Shown: positions 34,120 through 43,628, counted from the stretch's first letter. The stretch is 64,000 nucleotides of DNA from Lactobacillus hominis DSM 23910 = CRBIP 24.179 (GCF_000296835.1 NZ_CAKE01000001.1:62001-126000), one strand, 5' to 3'. Made by a program: numbers and translations. The notes: a model not told the origin generated them from the letters alone.

Positions 34120-35210
34120 GCACTCCTTATCATTGAAAGGGCCATTTTTGCACATTTGTTAACATTTAAGCTTCGTGCGTAGGTTTGATATTTTTTGCTC
34201 ATATTCCCCAACTCTAAAGGATGTTCATACCAGTATTCAATCCTTTTTGCTAGTTCGTGGTAATCTTCGGCTTTAAACTGATTATTTTTAGTTAAGCTAT
34301 AAGAAGCTGTCGAAGATAAATCGCTACTTGCAATAATTGGTACGCAGCCACTGGCAAAAGCTTCCATGCAAGACATTCCTTCAACTTCAACGTTTGCACA
34401 ATGAACAACGAGCTGGCTTTTGGCTTCTAATTTGCGAAGTTGCTTGCTATTAAAGTAGCGCATAATTGGTTTTCGGGGTAAAGTTTTGGCTAAAGCTTCA
34501 AATTTATCTTTGAGCGGTCCTTGTCCAGCAAAGATTAAATTAATATTTTTTGCATATTTGCAAACTTGCATTGCCCTAAATAAAGTGTATTGATCTTTTT
34601 CATTAGAAAATCGGCCAATGCATAAGATAGTAAAATCTTGTTGAGTATCAGTTTTATGTGGATTATCAATAAAAGCTTGCGCAATTCCATTAGAAATGAC
34701 GACTAATTTTTGCGGGAAATGATACTTTTGTAAGTTTCGTTTTACTTTAGCCGTCGGACACTGGATGACGTCGCAATTTTTGTAAGAAATCTTTTTAAAA
34801 ACAAACATGATCAAATTGTTGATCCATTTTTGATTCAAGATGGGTACCGAAGCGGTCATATTTTGCGGATAAATGTGAAATGTGCCAGTAACGGTTTTGC
34901 CCATCTTTTTGGCTAAATGTCCAGCTTGCCAGCCGATAGGAAATGGTGTATCTAGATGAACGTAATCTGCCCATTGAACGGCTTTTAAAGTGGTCTTTCT
35001 GACTGGAAGAGCAAAATGGAATCCTTGCTGGGCAATCAATTTGGCGAAAAATGGGATTTTCATTTCTGGTAAAGAGTAGGATACATCGCCAATTGCTAAA
35101 ACGCGCACGTCGCAGCCTAATTTTTTGAATTCTTTAACAAAGCGTTGCGTTGAAATGGACATGCCATTGCTATTGTTATGATAATCGTCAATTACAATCA
35201 GAATTTTCAT
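34107..35210 (-). CDS. Glycosyltransferase family 4 protein
   Basis: A GT-B fold enzyme of 367 residues, probably transferring a sugar from a nucleotide sugar to a lipid or glycan acceptor. Visible: the N-terminal acceptor domain (MKILIVIDDYHNNSNGMSIS), TILCIGRFSNEKDQYTLFRA near 193, and the donor-site stretch VEVEGMSCMEAFASGCVPII near 280 with the conserved Glu residues. No transmembrane segment is evident. The sequence resembles diacylglycerol glucosyltransferases of glycolipid or lipoteichoic-acid-anchor synthesis, but the acceptor cannot be read from sequence alone. Monocistronic. Confidence 0.85.
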   Translation of the reverse strand: MKILIVIDDYHNNSNGMSISTQRFVKEFKKLGCDVRVLAIGDVSYSLPEMKIPFFAKLIAQQGFHFALPVRKTTLKAVQWADYVHLDTPFPIGWQAGHLAKKMGKTVTGTFHIYPQNMTASVPILNQKWINNLIMFVFKKISYKNCDVIQCPTAKVKRNLQKYHFPQKLVVISNGIAQAFIDNPHKTDTQQDFTILCIGRFSNEKDQYTLFRAMQVCKYAKNINLIFAGQGPLKDKFEALAKTLPRKPIMRYFNSKQLRKLEAKSQLVVHCANVEVEGMSCMEAFASGCVPIIASSDLSSTASYSLTKNNQFKAEDYHELAKRIEYWYEHPLELGNMSKKYQTYARSLNVNKCAKMALSMIRSAKKR

Positions 35211-35338
35211 CGTTGTGCTCCTTAATAACTTTATTTTAACAAAGTAAAGCGGATCTAAATAATTGAAGAACCTAATTTATTTACTTAGAATATGAACTGT
35301 AAAGATCCATGTTAATTTAAGAGAAAGAAGTACTTATT

Positions 35339-35986
35339 ATGGAAATATCAATTTGGATGGACTATGCATGTCCATATTGCTATGTTGATTTTGTCAGACT
35401 ACAAAAAGTTATTCAAAATTTAGATTTAGACAAAAAAATTTATCTTAATATCCATGCTGCGCAAATCGATCCTGGCGCTCCCAAGACTAGCGCTAATACT
35501 ACTGGCCAGCTGCTTGCTATTAAAGATGGTTTAACTAAAAAGGAAGTTTTGCAAAGGTTTGAAACAATTAAAGAACTGGGACAAAACGCAGGAGTCGATA
35601 TTAAGTATCAAGATACAAGAAATACTAATACTATGGATGCGCATCGTTTGGTGCAATGGGTGTTGCATGGCTTAAAAAATCAAGATAAGGCTGTAAAACT
35701 TGCTAATTTATTATTTAAGACTTATTTTACTGAAAATAAGGAATTAGCAGATCATGAAGTTCTGATCGACCGTGCTTATCAAGTAGGCATTGATAAAGCA
35801 AAAACTAAGAAAATGCTTGATAGTGATGAATATCGCGACTTGGTAATTGAACAAGAAGATATTTTGCAAGATCGAAACATTAATTCCGTGCCATATATGG
35901 TTATTGATGGACATGCTTATACTGGAATTCAAGACGAAAATGTATTAAAGCAAGCAATTACGCATGCTTTTTACACGGTAAATTAG
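35339..35986 (+). CDS. DsbA/FrnE-family thioredoxin-fold oxidoreductase
   Basis: The 215-residue cytoplasmic protein starts MEISIWMDYACPYCYVDFVRLQKV with a complete CPYC redox motif near residue 10. It has the family stretch NTNTMDAHRLVQW near 98 and the cis-Pro loop INSVPYMVI near 182. Its paralogue at 25251-25910 shares the same layout but has SPEC in place of CPYC. The likely role is thiol-disulfide exchange in oxidative-stress defence; the partner is unknown. Terminator-like hairpin at 36003-36036. Confidence 0.86.
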   Translation: MEISIWMDYACPYCYVDFVRLQKVIQNLDLDKKIYLNIHAAQIDPGAPKTSANTTGQLLAIKDGLTKKEVLQRFETIKELGQNAGVDIKYQDTRNTNTMDAHRLVQWVLHGLKNQDKAVKLANLLFKTYFTENKELADHEVLIDRAYQVGIDKAKTKKMLDSDEYRDLVIEQEDILQDRNINSVPYMVIDGHAYTGIQDENVLKQAITHAFYTVN

Positions 35987-36002
35987 GAAGATATTGAGAA
36001 TT

Positions 36003-36036
36003 TAGACGCTGGAAAAAGTTTCAGCGTTTATTTTTT
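36003..36036 (+). terminator. Terminator
   Basis: ACGCTG and CAGCGT with additional A-T pairs form a stem followed by a T-rich run. Confidence 0.75.
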
Positions 36037-36102
36037 TGCCCAAAAACATTTTTGTATAGTGTAAACTAAATTATGGATATTTATTAATACTAGGAGAGAG
36101 AA

Positions 36103-36756
36103 ATGGAAAATAAGATTGTCAAAGTCATTATGTGGATCTTATTTTGGTGGTATTTAATTCCATATTATTTGTTTAAAAAATATGTTTTTCGTAAAGACCA
36201 TCAAATTTTGTATTCTGCATTGTCTAGCATTATTGTGTTATTCATACTTTTGTTTGTTATTGCGGTAAATTCGCCAGATGATTCTTCGTCAACTAAAAAA
36301 GATGAAGCACCAACTGTGCATGTCGTAACTAAAAAAGTGGGGAGCGACAAGCTAAAAAAGAGTAAAGCAAAACAAAAGATCTTAGCAGCTCAAAAGTCTG
36401 AAAAGCAGAAAGAATACGATAAGCTTAAAGATGAGCTAGACGATAAAAAACAAGAACAAGAGCAAAAGCAAGAAGAAGAAAAACAGCAAAAACAGGAGCA
36501 AGAAGAGCAAGCTAAGCAAAAGACTGAGCAAGAACAAAAAGCTCAAGAACGTGCTCAAAAAAATCAGACACATGAAGCACCGACGAATCATGGTGATTTA
36601 AATACTGCTTCAACCGGCACCATTGTTGGAAATTCGCGTTCGCATATTTATCATGTGCCTGGTCAAGCCGGCTATCGTATGAATTCAGCTAATGCTGTTT
36701 ACTTTAATAGTGAGCAAGAGGCGATCAATGCAGGTTACAGAAAGGCTAAGAGATAA
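36103..36756 (+). CDS. Membrane protein with coiled coil and C-terminal sunset-like domain
   Basis: The 217-residue protein has a hydrophobic N-terminus with one or two membrane helices (~5-20, ~43-62). A long Lys/Glu/Gln coiled coil follows (~80-165), then a short C-terminal domain (IVGNSRSHIYHVPGQAGYRM, AVYFNSEQEAINAGYRKAKR) of the type found at the end of many secreted Firmicutes nucleases. It overlaps the nuclease gene (TAATGA), so both are made together. It likely presents or anchors the nuclease at the cell surface; this is inference from context and domain. Confidence 0.75.
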   Translation: MENKIVKVIMWILFWWYLIPYYLFKKYVFRKDHQILYSALSSIIVLFILLFVIAVNSPDDSSSTKKDEAPTVHVVTKKVGSDKLKKSKAKQKILAAQKSEKQKEYDKLKDELDDKKQEQEQKQEEEKQQKQEQEEQAKQKTEQEQKAQERAQKNQTHEAPTNHGDLNTASTGTIVGNSRSHIYHVPGQAGYRMNSANAVYFNSEQEAINAGYRKAKR

Positions 36757-37607
36757 TGAAAAAGAAAATTTATGCAGTATTTGCTAGCGTAATGCTCATA
36801 GCTGGTATTGGAGTAAGCAGTGTTAATACTAATGGTAATTTAGCAATTGCTAAAACAAAGATCGTTACTAAATACAAATATGATCATAGCGATGAGCGTA
36901 AAGCTAAAAAGATCGATCAAGAAAATAAATCCACTGAAAAGAAGATTCGTTCTTTAGATAAGAAAATTAAAAAGCTGCGTGAGCAGTTAGAAAAATATTC
37001 TAAAGGCACTAGTGTTGAATCAGTCAGCGCTCAGAAATTAGCTTCTTTAAATTATTCAGGTCAAGATATTATTACAGTAAATAATAATAATCCCAGTTTC
37101 ACACAAGCTGATCTTTCAACAAGTCAAGGTGCTTGGCAAAGATATTCAGATCTTGATAATTTGAATCGAGCACAAAGTGCCAATGCGCTTTTGAATAGTT
37201 CATTGATGCCAACGAGTAAGAGAGAACCGTTAAGAGTAAATCCGACAGGCTGGCATAATAAACGCATTGCTGGTGGTTGGCTATATAATCGTAGCCACTT
37301 AATCGGTTATCAATTAACTGGACAAAATAATAATTGGAAGAACTTGATTACAGGGACGCGTCAGTTGAATGATCCGGATATGCTTCGTTATGAAGATGAA
37401 GTAGCACAATATTTAAAGCGATCACCGAGTCATTTTGTAAGATATCGCGTAACGCCAATTTTTAGAGGAAACGAATTGCTAGCTCGCGGAGTAGAGATGG
37501 AGGGACAATCGATTTCTTCAAATGAAGTTCATTTTAATGTTTATATTTTTAATGTTGAAAATGGGATGGATCTGAATTACGCTGATGGAACTAGTAAAGT
37601 TGCTTAA
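36756..37607 (+). CDS. Secreted DNA/RNA non-specific endonuclease (EndA-like)
   Basis: The 283-residue protein has an N-terminal signal or membrane-anchor helix (~4-28), a charged coiled coil (~45-85) and a beta-beta-alpha-metal nuclease domain (~105-283). The active-site region is WLYNRSHLIGYQLTG (His ~180) followed by NLITGTRQLNDPDM, with the metal-binding Asn. It resembles streptococcal EndA/DNase, which cuts DNA at the surface for uptake or nutrition. The gene overlaps the coiled-coil membrane protein before it. A terminator follows. Confidence 0.88.
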   Translation: MKKKIYAVFASVMLIAGIGVSSVNTNGNLAIAKTKIVTKYKYDHSDERKAKKIDQENKSTEKKIRSLDKKIKKLREQLEKYSKGTSVESVSAQKLASLNYSGQDIITVNNNNPSFTQADLSTSQGAWQRYSDLDNLNRAQSANALLNSSLMPTSKREPLRVNPTGWHNKRIAGGWLYNRSHLIGYQLTGQNNNWKNLITGTRQLNDPDMLRYEDEVAQYLKRSPSHFVRYRVTPIFRGNELLARGVEMEGQSISSNEVHFNVYIFNVENGMDLNYADGTSKVA

Positions 37608-37646
37608 AAAAGCTTTGTAAGTTTAAAAGCTTGCAAGGCTTTTTAT
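37603..37646 (+). terminator. Nuclease operon terminator
   Basis: AAAAAGCTTTGTAAG and CTTGCAAGGCTTTTT pair imperfectly around TTTAAAAG. Confidence 0.85.
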
Positions 37647-37721
37647 TTAAAAATTTTTTATGCAAAATATAACTTATTACGTATAATCAATAGTATCAGT
37701 TTTGATTAGAAGTTGGTTTTA

Positions 37722-40472
37722 ATGGATAAATTTGAAGCGAAAAAATTATTAAAAGATTTAGATATTGTACAAGAATTTTTAAAAGACAAAGATTTACCAC
37801 AGTTGGAACGCCAGTTAAGTTCTGAAGTGGAAACTTTAAAAAAAGAGGACTATGATATTTGGATTAATTCTATTCCGGATTCTGTTAAAGAAATTATGTA
37901 TAAGAAATTAATGCCGGAAGAAATGTATGACGTATTTTTTCCATCTTTACTTCATAGTGACCTTTCTAAGAATGAAATTATTTTAGTTTTCTCTATCTTA
38001 AAGTCTGAAAAAGAAATAGACCAATGTACATTAGAAAATTCAGGTAAATTGAATGATTTAAAAGTGATTTTACAATTTATCGTAGAAAATGATCGATCAA
38101 AATTTTTATCAATTTTTCAAAATCCTGAAGTTAAGCAAAAATTGCTTCGGGCTAAAGAGTTTGCCGAAAAAAACAAAAATTTAATTTCCAATATTTTGTT
38201 TCGGAAAAGAAATGAATGGGATGAGATAGCTGAGTCATTTGAAGGCTTAGATATGAGTTTAAAAGATGATCGACAGATATATTTGGCTCCATTTGTAAAT
38301 CAAAATACAGAAACGCTCAATGAAGATAAATTTTTTTCAATTATACAAGAGTTTCTTAAAAATCAAACGAATTTATTATCAATTCAAAGTAAAAATGGTA
38401 TAGAAGAAAGTGTTCGTGATATTTGGGAAGAATTGAAAAAAGAAGAGCTTGCGCAACAATTAAATTCTTTTTCCATTGAAATGCTAAAAAAGCGGATCAA
38501 AAATGAACAGATAGCTGCTGCGTTGAATGATTTTAATAGTGTTGAAGAGATAATTAAGTTATCAGTTAATGATATTGTTGAAAGGTATGATTTAAGTGTT
38601 CAACAAGGCACAGAACTTTTAAAGCAAGCTAAAGATATACGGAACAAGTTGAAATCTAATGTTTATCCTAAATTGACATTAGACAAATTAAAAGGAAAAA
38701 GATTGCAACTGCTTCATCTTTTAAATGTTTATAGAAATTATCCCAATGATCAAGCTGTAGAAGAAAAAGTGGTTTTGGAAAACTATAAGCAATTGGAAGA
38801 AAAATTGAATAGTCTTGAAAGTATCGCACCTAATAGGTATCTAACTAATTCAATAAGTTCAAATTCTTTTGAATACTGGCGAGAGAGCGAAAAAGAAATT
38901 TATAGAATAATAGATGGTTGTATTCGAGTTAATAGAACATTTAAAAATTATTTGAAGGATAATTTGAATGATCAAGAAATTAAGGCTCTTTTTGAAAAAG
39001 ATAGTGCCACATTTTATGCACTAATCGAAGAAATTACAGGTAATAAGAAGAATTATAATCCATCTGATTTACCAGATTATATTGTGCAAGAAGTCCAGAA
39101 AACTAAGCTTGATCTTAAAGGATTTAAAGCGCATTTGAGATCATATCAAGATTTTGGTAGCAAATATATTTTCTATTTTCAAAAGACTTTATTGGGAGAT
39201 GAAATGGGACTGGGTAAGACAATTCAGGCTCTTGCAGTAGCCACACATCTTTCAAATCAAGGAAAGAATCGTTGTTTAGTTGTTAGTCCATTAAGTGTTC
39301 TTGAAAACTGGAGAAGAGAGATTGAAAAATGGACAAATTTAAAGTGTTTTGTATTTAGAGGAAATAAGGCTACTAAAGAACAAAATTTAGCAAAGTGGGA
39401 AGAAACAGGTGGTATTTTACTTACTAACTATTCTCAATGTGGCATATTAAAAGAAAGTAGAGAAAAAATTGACTTTGATTTTGCAATAGTAGATGAAGCG
39501 CATTTAATCAAAAATCCGTCAACCAAACGCAGTAAAAATGTTAATGATCTAATTAAGAATTGTGATTATAAATTACTTATGACCGGTACTGCTTTAGAAA
39601 ACAGAATAAATGAAATGTTTAATTTAATTGAACTTCTTAATAAATCTTTAGCAGAGAAGGTTGCTAATAATTTGAATAATAAAACTTATAAAACTGATAT
39701 AGCTCAAGTTTATTTAAGGCGAAAAAGAAAAGAAGTTTTACATGAGCTTCCAGCCCTTAGTTTTACTACGATGTGGTCAACATTTAATGATGAAGAGCAA
39801 GTCTTTTATGATCAAGCAATACGAGAAGGCACAGGGGCTGGTGTCTTGATGAAAATGCGTAGAGCAGCATTTATCGATGCTGATAGTCAAAAAATTAAAC
39901 AGATTATTGATATTTGTATCGATGCTCATGAAAATAATGAAAAAGTTCTGGTCTTCTCCTTCTTTAAATATTATGTCCTTCAATTTTTGAAGAAACATTT
40001 ACCATATTTAGCAGATGACATTATTAGTGGTGATCTGCCACCCAATCAACGACAAGAAGTGATTGACATTTTTTCTAAAAATCCCAAACAGAATGTACTT
40101 TTGGTGCAGATTGATGCAGGAGGATTTGGACTGAATATTCAAGCTGCAAATAGGGTCATTTTGTGTGAACCACAATGGAAGCCATCGACAGAGAATCAGG
40201 CTATAAGCAGAGCATATAGAATGGGACAAAATAGAAATGTTATGGTTTATCGTTTGTTGACTAAAGATAGTGTTGATGAAACTATGATGGAAATCATTCA
40301 TAAAAAAGAAGACATTTTTAATACTTATGCTAATGACTCAGCTGTTGCCGATGCATTTATGAATTCCGACTCAGATAAAGAAGAGAATGAGGAAGTAGTG
40401 AAGAAAAAAGTATTCCAGATTGAACGAGAGCGTTTAGAAAAGAAACAGGAAGTGGTTGGGGCTAATGGATAG
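37722..40472 (+). CDS. SNF2-family helicase with large unknown N-terminal region
   Basis: The 916-residue protein has a C-terminal Swi2/Snf2 ATPase: Walker A GDEMGLGKTIQ near 494, DEAH box VDEAHLIKNP near 589, GTALENRI, and motif VI SRAYRMGQNRNVM near 828. The first ~450 residues are charged and helical, without a domain I can name. Such helicases move along double-stranded DNA and occur in several phage-defence systems. Stop and next start overlap, so it is made with a membrane-anchored partner. The ATG at 37722 is chosen; the ribosome-binding site is weak. Confidence 0.85.
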   Translation: MDKFEAKKLLKDLDIVQEFLKDKDLPQLERQLSSEVETLKKEDYDIWINSIPDSVKEIMYKKLMPEEMYDVFFPSLLHSDLSKNEIILVFSILKSEKEIDQCTLENSGKLNDLKVILQFIVENDRSKFLSIFQNPEVKQKLLRAKEFAEKNKNLISNILFRKRNEWDEIAESFEGLDMSLKDDRQIYLAPFVNQNTETLNEDKFFSIIQEFLKNQTNLLSIQSKNGIEESVRDIWEELKKEELAQQLNSFSIEMLKKRIKNEQIAAALNDFNSVEEIIKLSVNDIVERYDLSVQQGTELLKQAKDIRNKLKSNVYPKLTLDKLKGKRLQLLHLLNVYRNYPNDQAVEEKVVLENYKQLEEKLNSLESIAPNRYLTNSISSNSFEYWRESEKEIYRIIDGCIRVNRTFKNYLKDNLNDQEIKALFEKDSATFYALIEEITGNKKNYNPSDLPDYIVQEVQKTKLDLKGFKAHLRSYQDFGSKYIFYFQKTLLGDEMGLGKTIQALAVATHLSNQGKNRCLVVSPLSVLENWRREIEKWTNLKCFVFRGNKATKEQNLAKWEETGGILLTNYSQCGILKESREKIDFDFAIVDEAHLIKNPSTKRSKNVNDLIKNCDYKLLMTGTALENRINEMFNLIELLNKSLAEKVANNLNNKTYKTDIAQVYLRRKRKEVLHELPALSFTTMWSTFNDEEQVFYDQAIREGTGAGVLMKMRRAAFIDADSQKIKQIIDICIDAHENNEKVLVFSFFKYYVLQFLKKHLPYLADDIISGDLPPNQRQEVIDIFSKNPKQNVLLVQIDAGGFGLNIQAANRVILCEPQWKPSTENQAISRAYRMGQNRNVMVYRLLTKDSVDETMMEIIHKKEDIFNTYANDSAVADAFMNSDSDKEENEEVVKKKVFQIERERLEKKQEVVGANG

Positions 40473-41367
40473 TAATATTGATAATAAACAAGTTTATGTT
40501 AGGACGAAGACGTGTTTGATTTGGAATATTCTAGGCTTAGCAGTTTTACTAATATCATTTACAGTCATTGCATTTCCTGAAATAATAATATTATTGATCA
40601 CTTTAATAAAACGCGAGGTTAAAGTTTATTCCTTAAAAGAGAATAATTATTTAATTATTTCAAAAAGAAGATGGAAGGAATATAGGAGAATAAATAATAT
40701 AGGCTTTTGGAGTCAATATTCTCTCGTTTCAGTAACAAATATAGTTAAGCAGAATTACCATGAAGTTAATTTAGAAAAGCCCAATATAGCAAAACAAGGT
40801 GATCATGAAGAAAGTGCTCAAGAGATAGAAGATATATCTAAGATGGTACCCGTTAAAACAAAAAGAAATTTAAGAGATGTAGACATAGATATTACACATT
40901 ATTTAAATGAATCTACTAAAGATGAAAAGTCTAGTAGTTTGAGTGAAATTTTTAAGGATAGTGATTTTAGTTTTGTTAAAACTAGACTTACTGATCGAAA
41001 TAGTAAACAAAATAAAGCAAGTTTAAACAAAAAGAATCTTTTACCGAACGAGCGACAAGAGTATGAAAATTTAAAAAATAAAATAAAACTTGAAAATAAT
41101 GGAGACGCGAATTTTGGAGTAGATTTTAATAATAAAGTAATATTTATTGATAAATTATATGAATCTGAAAGTTTCAATAAATTAACGTTTGGCGATTTAT
41201 CAGATGTGAAAATAAATCAAAATATAAGTGATATTGACTTTATTAAAAAAGACGGTAATAAAATTAAAGCATCTTTCATAAAATATCCTGTTAGTGAAGA
41301 AGAAAAAAATTTAGATAGTATAATTTTGAAACAATTAGTACTTAAAATTAAATCGAAGATTTCATAG
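40465..41367 (+). CDS. Membrane-anchored partner of the SNF2 helicase, unknown function
   Basis: The 300-residue protein has two closely spaced membrane helices near the N-terminus (LIWNILGLAVLLISFTVIAF, then EIIILLITLI, ~16-48), a basic stretch (KRRWKEYRRINN) and a long, charged, probably cytoplasmic tail rich in Asn, Lys and Asp. No enzymatic motif. Its ATG lies inside the end of the helicase gene (8-base overlap), which implies coupled translation and a shared job. Base use is noticeably AT-rich. I do not recognise the family. Confidence 0.65.
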   Translation: MDSNIDNKQVYVRTKTCLIWNILGLAVLLISFTVIAFPEIIILLITLIKREVKVYSLKENNYLIISKRRWKEYRRINNIGFWSQYSLVSVTNIVKQNYHEVNLEKPNIAKQGDHEESAQEIEDISKMVPVKTKRNLRDVDIDITHYLNESTKDEKSSSLSEIFKDSDFSFVKTRLTDRNSKQNKASLNKKNLLPNERQEYENLKNKIKLENNGDANFGVDFNNKVIFIDKLYESESFNKLTFGDLSDVKINQNISDIDFIKKDGNKIKASFIKYPVSEEEKNLDSIILKQLVLKIKSKIS

Positions 41368-41429
41368 TTATATTCATAATATCTTCATTAAATGATAAAC
41401 TTAATTAATAAAAATGGAGGTACAAATAC

Positions 41430-43373
41430 ATGAGACATTATTTTAGCGTGCGTGGCGGGGCTGGCGATCTTACTAAGCCAGATGTAAATACCCGTATTCA
41501 AGATAATTTATATTTGGCAGTTAATTCGAAGTGGCTTTCTGAAGCAAAGATTCCAGCAGATCGTACTTCAACTGGAGTTAACTTGATCTTAGATATGAAA
41601 ATTGAAGATCGAATGATGAAGGACTTTGCTGATTTTGCCAGTGGAAAAAAAGATGTACCAGCTGTTAAAAATTTACAAAAATCTGTTGATCTTTATAAAC
41701 TGGCTATCGATTTTGGTAAACGTAACAAGGATCAAGCCCAGCCAATTCAAAAAGATTTAGAAAAACTTGCTTCCCTAAAAGATTTTGCTGATTTGAATAA
41801 ACAAGCAGCAGAATTAGTTCAAGCTGGCTTTGATTTTCCAATTGAAGCTTTCGTTTCAGAAGATATGAAAGATACTTCTCATTATTCGCTTTACTTAAAT
41901 GGATCAGGTACTTTCTTGCCAGATACGACTGCCTATCAAACGCCAGACGCAGAAAAGTTGCTTGATACTTTAGCTAAGCAGAGCGTTGAATTATTCAAGA
42001 AGGCTGGCGTAGATGAAGATCGTGCAAAGCAATGGACTAAAGACGGTTTATCATTTGATAGGAAATTATCTAAAGTAGTTAAGTCTGCGGAAGAATGGGC
42101 TGATTATGCAGGGATGTATAATGCAATTAGTCTTGCTGATTTTGAAAATAAATTTGATCAATTTGATATTCATGCATTTTTAGAAAAATTATTTGAAAAA
42201 CTACCTGAAAATGTAGTTATGGCCGAAACGCGCTTTTTTGATAAGATTAATGAAGTGCTTAATGAAGACAACTTTGATGAAATCAAAGGCTGGATGTTAG
42301 TTAAATTTATTAACTCTGCTGCTGGATATTTATCTCAAGACTTTAGAAAAGCAGCGTTTCCATTTAGACAAGCTGTTTATGGTGTGGCTGAAATGCCATC
42401 TCAGGAAAAGCACGCTTATCGTTTGGCTGATGCGAGTTTTGATGAAGTTGACGGTATTTATTATGGTCAAACTTACTTTGGTGAAGATGCCAAAAACGAT
42501 GTCATCAGCATGATTAAGAACATGCTTAAAGTTTACGAAGAACGTATTCAAAATAATACTTGGCTTTCAGACGATACTAAAAAGCAAGCTATTGTAAAAT
42601 TAAAAGCTTTGAAGCTTAAGGTAGGCTATCCTGAAAAGCAACAAGCTATCTTTGATCGTTTGCAAGTTGATCCAACCAAGAGTCTTTATGAAAATGAAGT
42701 TAAGATCACTCAAGAAAAAATCAAATATAACTTTGAAAAACTCAATCAACCGGTTGATTCAAGCGTTTGGGCAATGGCTGGTAACTTGAATAATGCATGT
42801 TACGATCCACAAAATAATGATTTGACTTTCCCTGCAGGAATCTTGCAAGCGCCATTTTATGATGCAAAACAATCGCGTGGTGCTAACTATGGTGGTATTG
42901 GAGCAACTATCGGTCACGAAGTATCACACGCCTTTGATAATAACGGTGCTCAATTTGACGAAAAGGGTAATTTAAAGAACTGGTGGACTGATGAAGATTA
43001 CGCTGAATTTAATAAGCGAACTAAAGCGGTTGCCGATATTTTTGATGGCTTACAATACGGACCAGCTAAGTTAAATGGGAAGCAGGTTGTTTCTGAAAAT
43101 ATTGCAGATTTAAGTGGCTTGAGCTGTGCAGTTGATGCAAATAAATTGGATCACGGCGATATGCAAGATCTTTTTAAGACTTACGCAAAGAGCTGGATGC
43201 AAAAGCAACGTCCTGAAGCAATTACTGCTGAAGTTCAATCAGACGTTCACGCTCCACAACCTACAAGAGTTAATATTCCATCTCAATGTCAAGATGCCTT
43301 CTATGAAGCATTTGATGTTAAAGAAACTGATGGAATGTGGCTTGATCCAAAAGACAGAATTCAGATTTGGTAG
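41430..43373 (+). CDS. pepO: M13-family metalloendopeptidase PepO
   Basis: A neprilysin-like zinc endopeptidase that cuts oligopeptides inside the cell; lactobacilli use it in peptide utilisation. The 647-residue protein has no signal peptide and shows NAYYDPxxN-like region NNACYDPQNNDLTFPAGILQ, the zinc motif GHEVSHAFDNNGAQFD near 493 (HExxH) and the third ligand in ENIADLSGL near 556. All catalytic residues are present. AATGGAGG precedes the ATG. Terminator at 43376-43410. Confidence 0.94.
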   Translation: MRHYFSVRGGAGDLTKPDVNTRIQDNLYLAVNSKWLSEAKIPADRTSTGVNLILDMKIEDRMMKDFADFASGKKDVPAVKNLQKSVDLYKLAIDFGKRNKDQAQPIQKDLEKLASLKDFADLNKQAAELVQAGFDFPIEAFVSEDMKDTSHYSLYLNGSGTFLPDTTAYQTPDAEKLLDTLAKQSVELFKKAGVDEDRAKQWTKDGLSFDRKLSKVVKSAEEWADYAGMYNAISLADFENKFDQFDIHAFLEKLFEKLPENVVMAETRFFDKINEVLNEDNFDEIKGWMLVKFINSAAGYLSQDFRKAAFPFRQAVYGVAEMPSQEKHAYRLADASFDEVDGIYYGQTYFGEDAKNDVISMIKNMLKVYEERIQNNTWLSDDTKKQAIVKLKALKLKVGYPEKQQAIFDRLQVDPTKSLYENEVKITQEKIKYNFEKLNQPVDSSVWAMAGNLNNACYDPQNNDLTFPAGILQAPFYDAKQSRGANYGGIGATIGHEVSHAFDNNGAQFDEKGNLKNWWTDEDYAEFNKRTKAVADIFDGLQYGPAKLNGKQVVSENIADLSGLSCAVDANKLDHGDMQDLFKTYAKSWMQKQRPEAITAEVQSDVHAPQPTRVNIPSQCQDAFYEAFDVKETDGMWLDPKDRIQIW

Positions 43374-43375
43374 AA

Positions 43376-43410
43376 AAGATGTCAGAACGAAAAGTTCTGG
43401 CATTTTTTGC
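43376..43410 (+). terminator. pepO terminator
   Basis: ATGTCAGAAC and GTTCTGGCAT pair around GAAAA, then TTTTT. Confidence 0.85.
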
Positions 43411-43414
43411 AAAC

Positions 43415-43447
43415 AAAAACCAATGAAGCAATCAGAGCTTCATTGGT
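43415..43447. terminator. Terminator of the truncated PTS gene
   Basis: AACCAATGAAGC and GCTTCATTGGTT pair perfectly around AATCAGA, with A-tract on the left serving the minus-strand remnant. Confidence 0.8.
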
Positions 43448-43457
43448 TTACTCTATA

Positions 43458-43628
43458 TTAAGCTGTAGCATTTAACTTGGCAGATTTCTTAGCAACTTTT
43501 TCATCAATTTTTATAAATGGAATGTAGAACAAAGTTGTAAGAACGATGATGATAATTTGTAATAAAACAACTTTCCAATCTCCGCCACTTGCTAAGAATC
43601 CTGAAATAAATGGTGGAGTGGTCCATGG
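43458..43628 (-). pseudogene. PTS lactose/cellobiose-type EIIC, C-terminal fragment
   Basis: On the minus strand the frame reads LPWTTPPFISGFLASGGDWK, VVLLQIIIIVLTTLFYIPF and then IKIDEKVAKKSAKLNATA before the stop. The WTTPP.ISGFL motif is characteristic of the end of EIIC permeases of the lactose/cellobiose family, which are normally ~430 residues. No start codon and no upstream permease sequence remain; it is joined directly to a glycoside hydrolase fragment in another frame. Confidence 0.8.

Noticed and set aside
37722-41367. DISARM system
   Set aside because: Only a SNF2-type helicase is shared; the methyltransferase, PLD and DUF1998 genes of DISARM are missing beside it.
43126-43461. 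111-codon ORF at the end of pepO
   Set aside because: It is the pepO sequence read in another frame; the pepO frame has intact catalytic motifs.
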